From: Phycisphaerales bacterium UBA7800
GTDB taxonomy: Bacteria; Planctomycetota; Phycisphaerae; Phycisphaerales; Phycisphaeraceae
Reading direction: 5' to 3'
Assembly: GCA_002480565.1 (NCBI GenBank)
Contig: DLCK01000076.1
Coordinates: 62,001-126,000, forward strand
DNA length: 64,000 nt
A program made the translations under genes and the position numbers. This document shows positions 42,692-51,503 of the stretch, in pieces (the first letter of the stretch is position 1; each line of letters starts with the position of its first letter). Below the pieces are notes generated by a model, which did no database searches, was not told where the DNA came from, and saw only the letters and a list, made by a program, of their open reading frames with translations.

Positions 42692-43957
42692 TTAGTCGTT
42701 GCTGCGGATGGTCAGGGGCGTGACCTTGTCGACGTTGCCAGCTGCGATTTTGTCAAAGCCGCTGCCTAATTCGCCGATAGGATCAGGTGGTGCGATTTCA
42801 ACGACTTTCTCGCCTAATTTCGCTTCGCCGGATTGAACCTTGGCTTCGAACTTCTTGCATTCAGCTAACAGGGCTTCAAGAATCTCCTCTTCGGGGACGT
42901 TGGCAACCTTCTGGCCTTGGACATAAATAATCCCACGCCGGTCTCCTGCGAAGATGGCAACGTCAGCGCCCTCGGCTTCACCGGGACCGTTGACGATACA
43001 ACCCATCACTGCCACCTTGATCGGCAGCTTGATCTCGGTCTTGAGTTTTTTGCGGACATCTTGAACCAAGGTGAAAAGGTCCACCTGAATACGCCCACAC
43101 GTTGGGCAGGCAATCAGATCAACACCTTTGCGCTCACGTAGGCCTAGACAGTAAAGCATCTCAAAGGCATCTTCGACTTCATAAACCGACGAAGAAGCAT
43201 AGCTGATCCGCACGGTGTCACCAATGCCGTTGGCAAGCAGTGTCCCTAGTGGTACACAGGATCGGATCATTGCCGTCTCACGTGGGCCGGCATGAGTTAC
43301 ACCAAGATGCAAGGGATGATCGAATCGCTTGGAAATTTCGGTATACGCATCAATCACCAAAGTCGGGTCGGTACTCTTGGCAGAGATGGCGACATCGTAA
43401 AAGTCATTATCGTAAAAGATGTCCAGATACTCTTCGAGCTTGGTAATCATGATCGCAAGGAAGTGACCATGTTTATTGTCACCAAAGACGCCCCCCAATT
43501 CCTTGAGGCGTTTTTGCTTGTCACGACGTTCGACGATGGAGCCTTCATTGACGCCGATGCGAATGGGGACTTTACGTTCCTTGCAGGCAGCGATGACCGC
43601 TTCGACCTGTTTGCGATCCTGAATGTTACCCGGATTCAAGCGAATCTTATGGACACCTGCTTCGATGGCTTCCAAGGCTCGCTTAAAGTGAAAATGCACA
43701 TCCGCGACAATTGGCACTTGAACCTGGGGCATGATGTGCTTGAGTGCTTCGGTGTCCTTGGGTTCAGGGACAGCAACGCGAACCAACTCGGCGCCGGCGG
43801 CAGCGAGCTTGTTGATCTCTGCTACACATGAATCAATCTCATAGGTGTAACCCTCAGTCATGGTCTGCACCACGACCGGAGCATCTCCACCAATGGCGAC
43901 TCGGCCGACGCGATCGTCACCAACAATGATTTGACGGGTTTTTCTGCGTTGCTGCAT
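42692..43957 (-). CDS. ispG: 4-hydroxy-3-methylbut-2-en-1-yl diphosphate synthase (GcpE)
   Basis: Iron-sulfur enzyme of the MEP isoprenoid pathway that converts MEcPP to HMBPP. 421 residues. The N-terminal TIM barrel has VGRVAIGGDAPVVVQTM and KIRLNPGNIQDRK. The C-terminal cluster-binding domain has ACPTCGRIQVDLF and VMGCIVNGPGEAEGADVAIFAG, giving three Cys for the 4Fe-4S centre. It is the short, two-domain bacterial form. The C-terminus carries about 40 residues beyond the core. It stands alone. Confidence 0.95.
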   Translation of the reverse strand: MQQRRKTRQIIVGDDRVGRVAIGGDAPVVVQTMTEGYTYEIDSCVAEINKLAAAGAELVRVAVPEPKDTEALKHIMPQVQVPIVADVHFHFKRALEAIEAGVHKIRLNPGNIQDRKQVEAVIAACKERKVPIRIGVNEGSIVERRDKQKRLKELGGVFGDNKHGHFLAIMITKLEEYLDIFYDNDFYDVAISAKSTDPTLVIDAYTEISKRFDHPLHLGVTHAGPRETAMIRSCVPLGTLLANGIGDTVRISYASSSVYEVEDAFEMLYCLGLRERKGVDLIACPTCGRIQVDLFTLVQDVRKKLKTEIKLPIKVAVMGCIVNGPGEAEGADVAIFAGDRRGIIYVQGQKVANVPEEEILEALLAECKKFEAKVQSGEAKLGEKVVEIAPPDPIGELGSGFDKIAAGNVDKVTPLTIRSND

Positions 43958-44106
43958 ATATCAATTGCCTTGCGGGTTGGCGTTGTGTTTATGGGTCCGT
44001 TGCACGGAGATGGGCATTATAGAGGAGGGACTAGCCACTAGCCACTTGGGACCAGGGCAAGGCAGACAAAGCTGATGTCAAGTATTGAACGTCATCGTTG
44101 TGCTGT

Positions 44107-44136
44107 CGAAGCACTAAGATGAATTCATCTGCTTCG
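44107..44136. other. extended palindrome in the ispG upstream region
   Basis: AGATGAATTCATCT (44117-44130) is a perfect palindrome flanked by CGAAGC (44107-44112) and GCTTCG (44131-44136). About 150 bases upstream of ispG, it could be a protein binding site or a hairpin. The rest of 43958-44209 holds only an ACTAGCCACTAGCCAC repeat near 44031 followed by AGGGCAAGGCA, a word also seen at 36493. Confidence 0.4.
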
Positions 44137-44209
44137 TACATCAAAGCATGGATTCCCGTTTTCAAGGAAATGACGAGTAACCGGCATTGTAAATATTCCC
44201 TACTCCCTG

Positions 44210-44254
44210 GAATAAAAAACAGCCCCCTTGGTCATCGGAGCAGACCAAGGGGGC
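44210..44254 (-). terminator. intrinsic terminator of the HU gene
   Basis: GCCCCCTTGGTC (44222-44233) pairs with GACCAAGGGGGC (44243-44254); on the minus strand this is followed by TGTTTTTTATTCC. A strong 12-base-pair stem about 100 bases past the HU stop. Confidence 0.88.
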
Positions 44255-44357
44255 ATGTAATTGTCACGGTGATGCTATTAATCGAGGCAGTGAACTTGCT
44301 TTGGTTTCTCCCCGTTTTGGGGTTGCCTCCGTCAAGTCAAATGAAATCTGCTGTGAT

Positions 44358-44705
44358 TTACAGCATGTCCTTGAGTGCCTTGAGCGGACGGATTTTGACC
44401 GTTTTGCTGGCTGGCTTGGCTTTGAAGATGATTTCTTCGCCGGTGAATGGGCTGATGCCCTTGCGAGCCTTGGTGGCTGGCTTCTTCTTGACAACGAATT
44501 TAGCCAGACCGGGCAGGCTGAATTGCTGGGGACCACGGGGACCAAGGTTCTTCTTGATGATGCCCGCGAGGGAGTCGAAGACTTCGCCGACCTGTTTTTT
44601 GGTCAGTGCGGTGTCTTCAGCGATGGTTGCAAAAATTTCGCTCTTAGTAGGAGCTTTCTTGACTGGGGTTGCTTTGGTCGTAGAGGCAGCTTTCTTTTTA
44701 GCCAT
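44358..44705 (-). CDS. HU family DNA-binding protein
   Basis: 115 residues. Residues 1-20 are a Lys/Ala/Thr-rich basic tail (MAKKKAASTTKATPVKKAPT). The HU/IHF fold follows: SEIFATIAEDTALTKKQVGE, the core FSLPGLAKFVVKKKPATKAR, GISPFTGEEIIFKAKPASKT and a C-terminal VKIRPLKALKDML. Binds and bends DNA as a homodimer and helps compact the nucleoid. The basic N-terminal tail is extra compared with E. coli HU and recalls histone-like tails. The Shine-Dalgarno AAGGAGAG is excellent. Monocistronic. Confidence 0.92.
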   Translation of the reverse strand: MAKKKAASTTKATPVKKAPTKSEIFATIAEDTALTKKQVGEVFDSLAGIIKKNLGPRGPQQFSLPGLAKFVVKKKPATKARKGISPFTGEEIIFKAKPASKTVKIRPLKALKDML

Positions 44706-45372
44706 GTGAATGCTCTCCTTGCATGTTGGCTTTGATTGGATATCAATCCGTGACTAATCGAATTTTATTGAAAATTCGAACTCCGTGATGCCTAATATCG
44801 CTATTTTTATAGGTTTTTATCAAATTTTTTTGCATTTGACCCCAAAAAATGGGCGAAAAAGTCCTTTTTGGTCGTTTGGTCGTTAATTTTCTTAAACATT
44901 GATCTGGCTTTTTACCTTGTATAGCAGGCTCAAACTACCGTCATCTGTCTTGCATAACGGTCAAAAGCAACACGCATCACACCAATTTTGCATCTGTCGT
45001 ACAAGTGCATCATCGCGCGATCTGTAAGCTTGAGGCTGTTGTTCTTGTATTCAACAGCCGCAGGTATACTTGCCTGCGACACAACAATTCATCAGACGAA
45101 TAAATGATCAATCTCGGACTCAAGGTTACGGTTTCCTGGATGCATGTTATTGCCCAAAGACACAGAATGGAGCAATCCAAAGTTCCTGTCGTGTCAATTT
45201 GGCAGGTTCAAGACGTCAAATCCAACACATGGCAGATAAAGGATGCAATAATGAGGCAAAATAGCCGATTCAGGGCCTCTTTTTCTGGCATCGGGTTTGC
45301 CAATAGACAGGTAACGCCCTCAGGTACAGCCTGAGGCATACAAAACTAGGACTCAAACTGGAGGTCAGCACA
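44706..45372. other. 667-base region upstream of dnaK with structured leader
   Basis: Contains the HU promoter (minus) and the dnaK promoter (plus). No CIRCE element (TTAGCACTC...GAGTGCTAA) is present. Several hairpins lie on the dnaK side: GGCTGTTG/CAACAGCC (45034-45059), CGCAGG/CCTGCG (45059-45078), GAGGC/GCCTC followed by TTTTT near 45252-45284, and CCTCAGG/CCTGAGG (45318-45336). The last is 36 bases before the dnaK ATG. Short open frames here have no ribosome sites and look spurious. A long, folded 5' untranslated region or a small RNA ending near 45285 is possible. Confidence 0.45.
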
Positions 45373-47283
45373 ATGTCCAAAACAATCGGCATTGACTTAG
45401 GAACAACCAACTCGGTGGTCGCCATCATGGAAGCAGGCCAACCGAAGGTTCTCATTAACGCCCAAGGTGCTCGCACCACGCCATCCATCGTCGGCTTCAC
45501 TGATAAAGGTGATCGCCTCGTCGGACAGCCGGCCAAGCATCAACAGGTTACCAACCCCACCAACACCGTGTATTCCATCAAGCGATTCATGGGCCGTCGG
45601 CATTCCGAAGTGGCCAGTGAAGAGAAGATGATCCCATATAAGGTTACCGGCGCAGCAGACGAACTGGTGAAAGTAGAGGTCCGTGACAAGACCTACACCC
45701 CACAGGAAATCTCTGCCATGGTACTTCAGGAACTCAAAAAGACCGCTGAAGATTACCTGGGTGAAAAGGTTGAAAACGCAGTCATCACCGTGCCTGCATA
45801 CTTCAACGACTCACAACGCACAGCAACCAAAGAAGCTGGCCAGATCGCTGGACTCAATGTCCAACGTATCATCAATGAACCCACCGCTGCTGCTTTGGCG
45901 TACGGCCTGGATAAAAAAGCCAACGAAAAAATCGCGGTCTTCGACCTGGGTGGCGGTACCTTTGATATCTCCATCCTCGATATCGGCGATGGTGTCTTTG
46001 AAGTGCTCTCAACCAACGGCGATACCCACCTTGGTGGTGACGACTGGGACGAAGCCCTCATTAACTTCCTGGCTGATGAATTCAAGAAAACCGAAGACAT
46101 CGACCTGCGACAAGACCCCATGGCATTGCAGCGTCTTAAGGAAGCTGCTGAAAAAGCCAAGTGCGAACTGTCAACCACGACGGAAACCACAGTGAACCTG
46201 CCGTTCATCACAGCTACACAGTCCGGCCCCAAGCACTTGCAGATCAGCATCAACCGTTCCAAGTTTGAGCAGATTTGTGGCAGTCTCTTTGACCGCATCC
46301 GTACCCCGGTGCTCAAGGCCATCGAAGATGCAGGTCTTGCCAAGTCCGAGATCGACGAAGTCGTCCTCGTGGGTGGTTCAACCCGTATCCCCAAAGTGCA
46401 GGAAATCTGCAAAGAACTCTTTGGCAAAGACCCCAACAAGTCCATCAACCCTGACGAAGTGGTTGCCATCGGTGCTGCCATTCAGGGCGGTGTCCTCCAG
46501 GGTGATGTCAAAGACGTACTGCTTCTGGACGTGACGCCCTTGTCACTGGGTATCGAAACCATGGGTGGCGTGATGACCAAGCTCATCGACAAGAATACCA
46601 CCATCCCCACCTCCAAGAAGGAAGTCTTCTCCACCGCTGCGGACAATCAGACTTCGGTAACGATCCATGTCCTTCAAGGTGAACGTGAAATGGCCAACGG
46701 CAACCGGACGCTTGGTCGCTTTGACCTGACCGGCATCGCATCGGCCCCACGTGGATTGCCACAGATCGAAGTCGAATTTGCCATCGACTCCAACGGTATC
46801 CTCAGCGTAGCCGCTACCGACAAGGGCACCGGTAAATCGCAGAACATCGAAATCAAGGGTTCATCGGGCTTGTCTGAAGAAGAAATTGAAAAGATGAAGA
46901 CCGATGCCGAAGCGCATGCCGATGAAGACAAGAAGCAGCGTGAACTCATCGATGCCCGTAACCAGGGCGAACACCTTGTCTACGAAACGCGCAAGCAGTT
47001 AAAGGAACACGAAGACAAGATCACCGACGAGATCAAGAAGCAGATCGAAGAAGCTGCTACGGATCTTGAAGAGAAGATCAAGGGTGAAGACGCTCAAGCC
47101 ATTAAGGATGCCATCACCAAGCTCGGTGAAGTTTCCCAGGAATTGGGTAAAGCTGTCTACGAAAAGATGGCTGCCGAGCAAGCCGCCGCCGGTGGTGATC
47201 AAGGTGCCGCCGCAGACGCCGGTGCAGCCTCTCAAGGTAAGGATGACGATGTCATTGATGCCGAGTATGAAGTCAAAGAGTAA
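45373..47283 (+). CDS. dnaK: chaperone DnaK (Hsp70)
   Basis: 636 residues, full length. ATP-driven holdase/foldase. The nucleotide-binding domain has IGIDLGTTNSVVAIMEAGQ, AVFDLGGGTFDISILDIG and VVLVGGSTRIPKVQ. The linker is DVTPLSLGIETMGG. The substrate domain and lid end in the acidic DDDVIDAEYEVKE. GGAGGTCAGCACA precedes the ATG. No grpE, dnaJ or hrcA is adjacent, so the chaperone genes are dispersed. A strong terminator follows. Confidence 0.98.
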   Translation: MSKTIGIDLGTTNSVVAIMEAGQPKVLINAQGARTTPSIVGFTDKGDRLVGQPAKHQQVTNPTNTVYSIKRFMGRRHSEVASEEKMIPYKVTGAADELVKVEVRDKTYTPQEISAMVLQELKKTAEDYLGEKVENAVITVPAYFNDSQRTATKEAGQIAGLNVQRIINEPTAAALAYGLDKKANEKIAVFDLGGGTFDISILDIGDGVFEVLSTNGDTHLGGDDWDEALINFLADEFKKTEDIDLRQDPMALQRLKEAAEKAKCELSTTTETTVNLPFITATQSGPKHLQISINRSKFEQICGSLFDRIRTPVLKAIEDAGLAKSEIDEVVLVGGSTRIPKVQEICKELFGKDPNKSINPDEVVAIGAAIQGGVLQGDVKDVLLLDVTPLSLGIETMGGVMTKLIDKNTTIPTSKKEVFSTAADNQTSVTIHVLQGEREMANGNRTLGRFDLTGIASAPRGLPQIEVEFAIDSNGILSVAATDKGTGKSQNIEIKGSSGLSEEEIEKMKTDAEAHADEDKKQRELIDARNQGEHLVYETRKQLKEHEDKITDEIKKQIEEAATDLEEKIKGEDAQAIKDAITKLGEVSQELGKAVYEKMAAEQAAAGGDQGAAADAGAASQGKDDDVIDAEYEVKE

Positions 47284-47311
47284 AAATCTTTGAACTGAAT
47301 CAGACTTATAA

Positions 47312-47352
47312 TCAAGCCCCGTGTGTCAATGGACATGCGGGGCTTGTTTTTT
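47312..47352 (+). terminator. intrinsic terminator of dnaK
   Basis: AAGCCCCG (47314-47321) pairs with CGGGGCTT (47338-47345), then TGTTTTTT. Confidence 0.88.
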
Positions 47353-47451
47353 CTGGCACAAATGCAAGTGTTGTAAAGACAGCAGGGATTGCGTTCTGTT
47401 AAACTACAAAACGATTTGAATTAACATTACACAGTACTCGGGATTTTACAT

Positions 47452-48324
47452 ATGGCATTTCTGCTTCAATGCGCACGTCGTTTTAATGGCTGTTCACCTT
47501 GGCATCAGATCAAGCCCTCCATTGCCAAGCGTGCTGCTCGTCTGATCGACACGACGCAAGGGCCTCAGATTTATGACAACGTGATGAATCGCTATCGGAT
47601 GAAGCTGGATCTGTCAGTTGATTTTCAACTGCACATCTATATGAATGCCTCCAATCAACCAACCTTGCAATTACTCAAAGGCATTCTCAAACCCGGAGAT
47701 CGTTTTATTGATGCTGGAGCCAATGTTGGACTCTTCACCCTTGCAGGAGCAGGTTTGGTCGGCCCCTCAGGTAAGGTCTGGGCATTTGAACCTCAACCTG
47801 GTGCGTTGGAATTTCTGACAAAGAATGTCGAACTCAATGCGTTAAATCAGGTCGAGGTCGTCCCACACGGTGTTTGGCACGAAGACGGGCAGGCCACCTT
47901 GCATCTGTTTGAAGGTGATGAAATCGACTTGCCTTCTTTAACGGGTAACAAGCCCGGACGCGCTGTAACCAAAGAAGTCACCATTCGCACAGTTAAAATG
48001 GATGACGTGGTTACTGAACCGGTCAAAGCCATCAAGATGGATGTCGAAGGTGCAGAACTCTCTGCGCTTAAAGGCTCAGAACGATTACTCTTTGGCGATA
48101 AGCCCCCGCATCTGTTCCTTGAGCTTAACGAAGAGATGGCTACAGGCTTTGGTTACAAAACCATCGACATTCTGGATTTCATTCTCAAGAAACGCCCCGA
48201 CTATCAAATCTTTCAACTCAAGACACGTCGTGTGATTCCATCAAGCTATGACAAAATCTGCACGATCCTCCGCGAGCATCCCGAAAAGTCGTTGAACGTT
48301 TATCTCAAACCCAAAGCAGGTTGA
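47452..48324 (+). CDS. FkbM family methyltransferase
   Basis: 290 residues. The S-adenosylmethionine-binding core of the FkbM family is clear: FIDAGANVGLFTLAGAGLVG, KVWAFEPQPGALEFL, the motif AIKMDVEGAELSALKGSERLL and LFLELNEEM. FkbM enzymes mostly O-methylate sugars or polyketides. The last 60 residues (KRPDYQIFQLKTRRV) are less conserved. Monocistronic; substrate unknown, perhaps a surface glycan. Confidence 0.87.
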   Translation: MAFLLQCARRFNGCSPWHQIKPSIAKRAARLIDTTQGPQIYDNVMNRYRMKLDLSVDFQLHIYMNASNQPTLQLLKGILKPGDRFIDAGANVGLFTLAGAGLVGPSGKVWAFEPQPGALEFLTKNVELNALNQVEVVPHGVWHEDGQATLHLFEGDEIDLPSLTGNKPGRAVTKEVTIRTVKMDDVVTEPVKAIKMDVEGAELSALKGSERLLFGDKPPHLFLELNEEMATGFGYKTIDILDFILKKRPDYQIFQLKTRRVIPSSYDKICTILREHPEKSLNVYLKPKAG

Positions 48325-48338
48325 TCATTCACGCAGGC

Positions 48339-49658
48339 TTAGTTGAGACTGAAAATTTTCAGATCACGATAGCGTGCTTGCATCCAACGCATTTGGCGTA
48401 AACCGATCTTGCCACCTTCATGGATTGGTCCGTAAGCTTTACCGTCATCGGTGAAGTCGAGAATGGTCTTGCCATCGACATTGACGACGATATGTCCGCC
48501 ATCTTTCATGAGCATGACATGATGGGGCTGCGTACTACCGGGTTGGATACCTGCTGCCCCGTTTGAGACCAGATAAAAGCCGGAGTTTTTACGGAGATTG
48601 GTGGTGATACGTCCGCGGTTAAAGGGGGTGTTGGCGTAGTAGGAAAAGTGATAGCAATTGATGTCGCTTTGAATGTATTGCTTAAAGACGCCTGCACGTT
48701 TCTTAAGAGTCGGGTCGAAGATATCTTCACCATTGACTCCTTTGGCAGCAAAAAATGTGATACACAAACCATCTTCGGAGATCGGCTGCATGGTCCACTG
48801 TGCGACGAAATTCTCCGGTAAATCATGGGGCATCCAGTAAACGATATGCCCATTGATTTCTGAATCATCGTTGGCGGCGGTGGAGACCATCGTCATGCCG
48901 TTGTCGTCATAGCTGACCTTGCCCGGCCCTTCCATGATCCAATCTTTGGTGTCCTCTGGTTTGGTCATGGCAAAGCTGTAGAGTTCATGTCCCTTACGAC
49001 TGGCAATATCGACGGTGGGCTTGAACTTACCGCCGAGATTTTCAGCCATGTTTCCGCGGTATTTTTCAGGCAGGGTTTTGAGCAGTTCTTCAGCTGGTTC
49101 ATATTGGGTTGAGCTATACGAATCTGCGTAAATCAGTGGTGATTTGTGAATGGTCATCTCAAGTGCAAAGCCCATTTTCCATGGGTCGAGTTTGGTGCCT
49201 TCGACGCGCAACGGTGTGCCGTTGAGATAGCCGGTAAAGACGCCATTGAGAGCGTCCCAGTGATAGGCAACGTGATACCAGGCAGGACCAGGCAAGCTTG
49301 GAATCTGGATATTGAGGTTGTCGACGCCCTTGACTTTCTTATCCCATTGCCAGATGAGCATCGCACGCCCCTGCGCCGTTTGGAGTCTGATTTCATATAG
49401 GCCTTCGACAGAGATGATGGGAATTCTAAGATTGGGGAAATCCGATGATCCGCCGTAGGTCTTGTCGGTCTTGAACCAAAAGGCAAGCGAGCCGGTGTTG
49501 CGTGTTTCGGCTTTAAGTGTGTCATCCTTATCGGTGAGGATATAGCCTGCCATCCCATCGACCGGGCCTTCGACAATATTGGGCACGGTGAATGCCATGC
49601 CGCTGGAAACCATCAATAAGATCAGACACAGACTGAATGTAAAACGCAATTGGCGCAT
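48339..49658 (-). CDS. secreted DUF1961 (YesU-like) protein with N-terminal laminin-G-like domain
   Basis: About 439 residues. Signal peptide MRQLRFTFSLCLILLMVSSG, cleaved near MAF. The first half (to about 200) is a concanavalin-like sheet domain: SLAFWFKTDKTYGG, WYHVAYHWDALNGVFTGYLN. The second half matches DUF1961: DWIMEGPGKVSYDD, GLCITFFAAKGVNGEDIFDP, INCYHFSYYANTPFNRGR, NLRKNSGFYLVSNG and GGKIGLRQMRWMQARYRDL. YesU of Bacillus, in the rhamnogalacturonan locus, belongs to DUF1961, so a polysaccharide-binding or degrading role is likely. The ATG at 49658 has GGAGAG upstream; the frame to 49697 is ignored. Confidence 0.82.
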   Translation of the reverse strand: MRQLRFTFSLCLILLMVSSGMAFTVPNIVEGPVDGMAGYILTDKDDTLKAETRNTGSLAFWFKTDKTYGGSSDFPNLRIPIISVEGLYEIRLQTAQGRAMLIWQWDKKVKGVDNLNIQIPSLPGPAWYHVAYHWDALNGVFTGYLNGTPLRVEGTKLDPWKMGFALEMTIHKSPLIYADSYSSTQYEPAEELLKTLPEKYRGNMAENLGGKFKPTVDIASRKGHELYSFAMTKPEDTKDWIMEGPGKVSYDDNGMTMVSTAANDDSEINGHIVYWMPHDLPENFVAQWTMQPISEDGLCITFFAAKGVNGEDIFDPTLKKRAGVFKQYIQSDINCYHFSYYANTPFNRGRITTNLRKNSGFYLVSNGAAGIQPGSTQPHHVMLMKDGGHIVVNVDGKTILDFTDDGKAYGPIHEGGKIGLRQMRWMQARYRDLKIFSLN

Positions 49659-49723
49659 GTTAACTCTCCACGATGCTTCGAAAGCAAACGTCTGCAAAAT
49701 AGGGAGGAATCAGTGTAACGTGA

Positions 49724-51328
49724 TCAGGTGGTTTCCATCAAATGGTAGGTCAACGCAGCGGTGATGGCTTCCCATGAAGCATCCACGATATTTTCGTTAA
49801 CACCGATGGTGTTGATCATGCGACGCTTGCCGTTGATTTCTGTACGGAAGGATATCACAACGCGAACCTTGGCAGCCGACTCTGCGGTGGGGTTGACGAC
49901 TCGCACTTTGTAGTCATCCAGATGCACATCAGCAATCTGCGGGAAGTGTGGCAAGAGTCCTTTTCGCAAAGCACCATCCAGAGCATTAACCGGGCCATCT
50001 CCTTCAGCCACATGGTGTTCGATTTGGCCATTGACTGAGAGTTTGACGATACCTTCGGTGGTGGACTGTTCGTTGTGACGTTTGAGTATCACGCAGCGAT
50101 AGTGATCCAAATCCCAGAAGGATTTTTTGGTTCCCATCACTTCATGAAGCAGCAGTTCAAAGCTCGCTTCTGCCGCTTCAAACTGATAGCCCTGATGCTC
50201 AAGGTCCTGGATTTTTTCCAGGACATTGCGTTGCATTTCACGGTCGTGAGCGATGTTGAATTTTTCGCCAAGGGTCGCAGCGATGTTGCTTGCACCAGAC
50301 AGTTCACTGACAAGAATCCGACGCGTATTGCCGACCGATTCAGGGCTGACGTGTTCGTAGCTATGTGCCACGCGTTGGACGGCATGGACGTGCATGCCAC
50401 CCTTGTGAGCAAAGGCTCCCGTACCCACATACGGTTGACCTGACTGCGGGTTGAGGTTGGCAAGTTCGTACACGTAACGACTGGTTTCGGTGAGTTTTGG
50501 CAGTGACGTTTCATACAGACAGGTGAAGCGTTTACCCATCTTCAGTCGAAGGTTAGCAGCAACAGTGATCAGGTCTGCATTACCGGTGCGTTCGCCGATT
50601 CCGTTGATGGTTCCTTGTACTTGCAGACAGCCCCCTTCGACACCTGCCAGGGAGTTGGCGATGGCCAGGCCGCCGTCATTATGGGTATGGATGCCAAACT
50701 TCACGTCATCGGTAAAGTTCAATTCGGTTTGGATTTTCTTGACAGTCATCATGATCCAACTGGGCAATGAACCACCGTTGGTGTCACAGAAAATCAATCG
50801 CGTCGCCCCACCGTCGACTGCTGCTTGAAGGGTTTGCAGTGCATATTCAGGATTGGCTTTGTAGCCATCGAAAAAATGTTCTGCATCATAAAAGACTTCG
50901 GCACCGGACTGCTTGCAGAATTGTACGGAGTCTTTGATCATTTCCAGATTTTCTTCACGACTCACCCGCAGGACTTCGTCGACATGCAGGTCCCATGTCT
51001 TGCCGACGATGGTGATGACCGGGGCTTTGGAGTTAACCAACGCCTGCATGCCGGTGTCTTCTGAGGCTTTGATACCACGTCGTCGGGTCATGCCAAAGGC
51101 GCAGACCTTTGCATGTTTAAGGTCGAGTTCCTGAACTTGCTGGAAGTAGGCCACATCCTTGGGATTGGATAGTGGGTATCCGCCTTCGATGTAGTCCACG
51201 CCGATGGCATCGAGATGTTCGGTAATCTGGAGCTTGTCGACCAGCGACAAATTGACGCCCTGCCCCTGGGTTCCATCACGCAGGGTTGTATCGTAGATTT
51301 CGACATATGAAGGTTTTGCATCAGTCAT
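49724..51328 (-). CDS. cimA: (R)-citramalate synthase
   Basis: 534 residues. Condenses pyruvate and acetyl-CoA to citramalate, the first step of the threonine-independent isoleucine route. The DRE-TIM barrel begins YVEIYDTTLRDGTQGQGV, with FGIHTHNDGGLAIANS as the metal-binding HxH region and INGIGERTGNADL. The linker and the C-terminal LeuA-type regulatory domain (VVISFRTEINGKRRMINTIG) are present, so allosteric inhibition by isoleucine is expected. The barrel is of the CimA rather than LeuA type, judged by DGTQGQG. Its ATG at 51328 is 107 bases downstream of an Ile-rich leader ORF and follows an intrinsic terminator at 51371-51397, so expression is probably set by attenuation. The open frame further upstream to 51583 is not coding. 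Confidence 0.92.
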   Translation of the reverse strand: MTDAKPSYVEIYDTTLRDGTQGQGVNLSLVDKLQITEHLDAIGVDYIEGGYPLSNPKDVAYFQQVQELDLKHAKVCAFGMTRRRGIKASEDTGMQALVNSKAPVITIVGKTWDLHVDEVLRVSREENLEMIKDSVQFCKQSGAEVFYDAEHFFDGYKANPEYALQTLQAAVDGGATRLIFCDTNGGSLPSWIMMTVKKIQTELNFTDDVKFGIHTHNDGGLAIANSLAGVEGGCLQVQGTINGIGERTGNADLITVAANLRLKMGKRFTCLYETSLPKLTETSRYVYELANLNPQSGQPYVGTGAFAHKGGMHVHAVQRVAHSYEHVSPESVGNTRRILVSELSGASNIAATLGEKFNIAHDREMQRNVLEKIQDLEHQGYQFEAAEASFELLLHEVMGTKKSFWDLDHYRCVILKRHNEQSTTEGIVKLSVNGQIEHHVAEGDGPVNALDGALRKGLLPHFPQIADVHLDDYKVRVVNPTAESAAKVRVVISFRTEINGKRRMINTIGVNENIVDASWEAITAALTYHLMETT

Positions 51329-51370
51329 GTTCAGTGTTCCATCTTGGTTATGAAGGACGGATAAGGTAAC

Positions 51371-51397
51371 AAAAAAACCCTGCTTTGCAGCAGGGTT
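51371..51397 (-). terminator. attenuator terminator in the cimA leader
   Basis: On the minus strand AACCCTGC (51397-51390) pairs with GCAGGGTT (51383-51376), followed by seven T ending at 51371. It lies 42 bases before the cimA ATG and 37 bases after the leader-peptide stop. An upstream strand, CGGTAGGG (51440-51433), can pair with CCCTGCTG (51395-51388) to block it, giving the antiterminator. Confidence 0.85.
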
Positions 51398-51434
51398 GTG
51401 AGTTCTGGAAAATTTCAGAATAAAAGCACATGCC

Positions 51435-51497
51435 CTACCGCGTTGGCGGAGAGGTAATAATAATGCTTTCAATAATGATTGGTGTGCTGTTGAGCAT
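51435..51497 (-). CDS. isoleucine-rich leader peptide of the cimA attenuator
   Basis: 20 codons: MLNSTP-III-ES-III-TSPPTR, stop TAG. Six of twenty codons are Ile, in two runs of three (ATC ATT ATT and ATT ATT ATT). After the second run the message can fold as CCGC/GCGG (51449-51438), which competes with the antiterminator strand CGGTAGGG (51440-51433). A ribosome stalled on Ile codons would cover CCGC and free CGGTAGGG to pair with the 5' arm of the terminator, allowing read-through into cimA. This is the logic of ilv and leu attenuators, and cimA is an isoleucine-pathway gene. The predicted promoter puts the transcript start on the A of this ATG, so it may be translated leaderless. Confidence 0.82.
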   Translation of the reverse strand: MLNSTPIIIESIIITSPPTR

Positions 51498-51503
51498 GAG
51501 GCC

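Noticed and set aside
45070..45334. Two overlapping short frames (64 and 76 residues) upstream of dnaK
   Set aside because: No ribosome site, composition unlike protein, and they cross the hairpins of the dnaK leader.
44706..45372. CIRCE/HrcA operator for dnaK
   Set aside because: No TTAGCACTC...GAGTGCTAA-like inverted repeat could be found.
45753..46481. 242-residue minus-strand frame within dnaK
   Set aside because: Shadow frame; dnaK antisense open frames are a known artefact.
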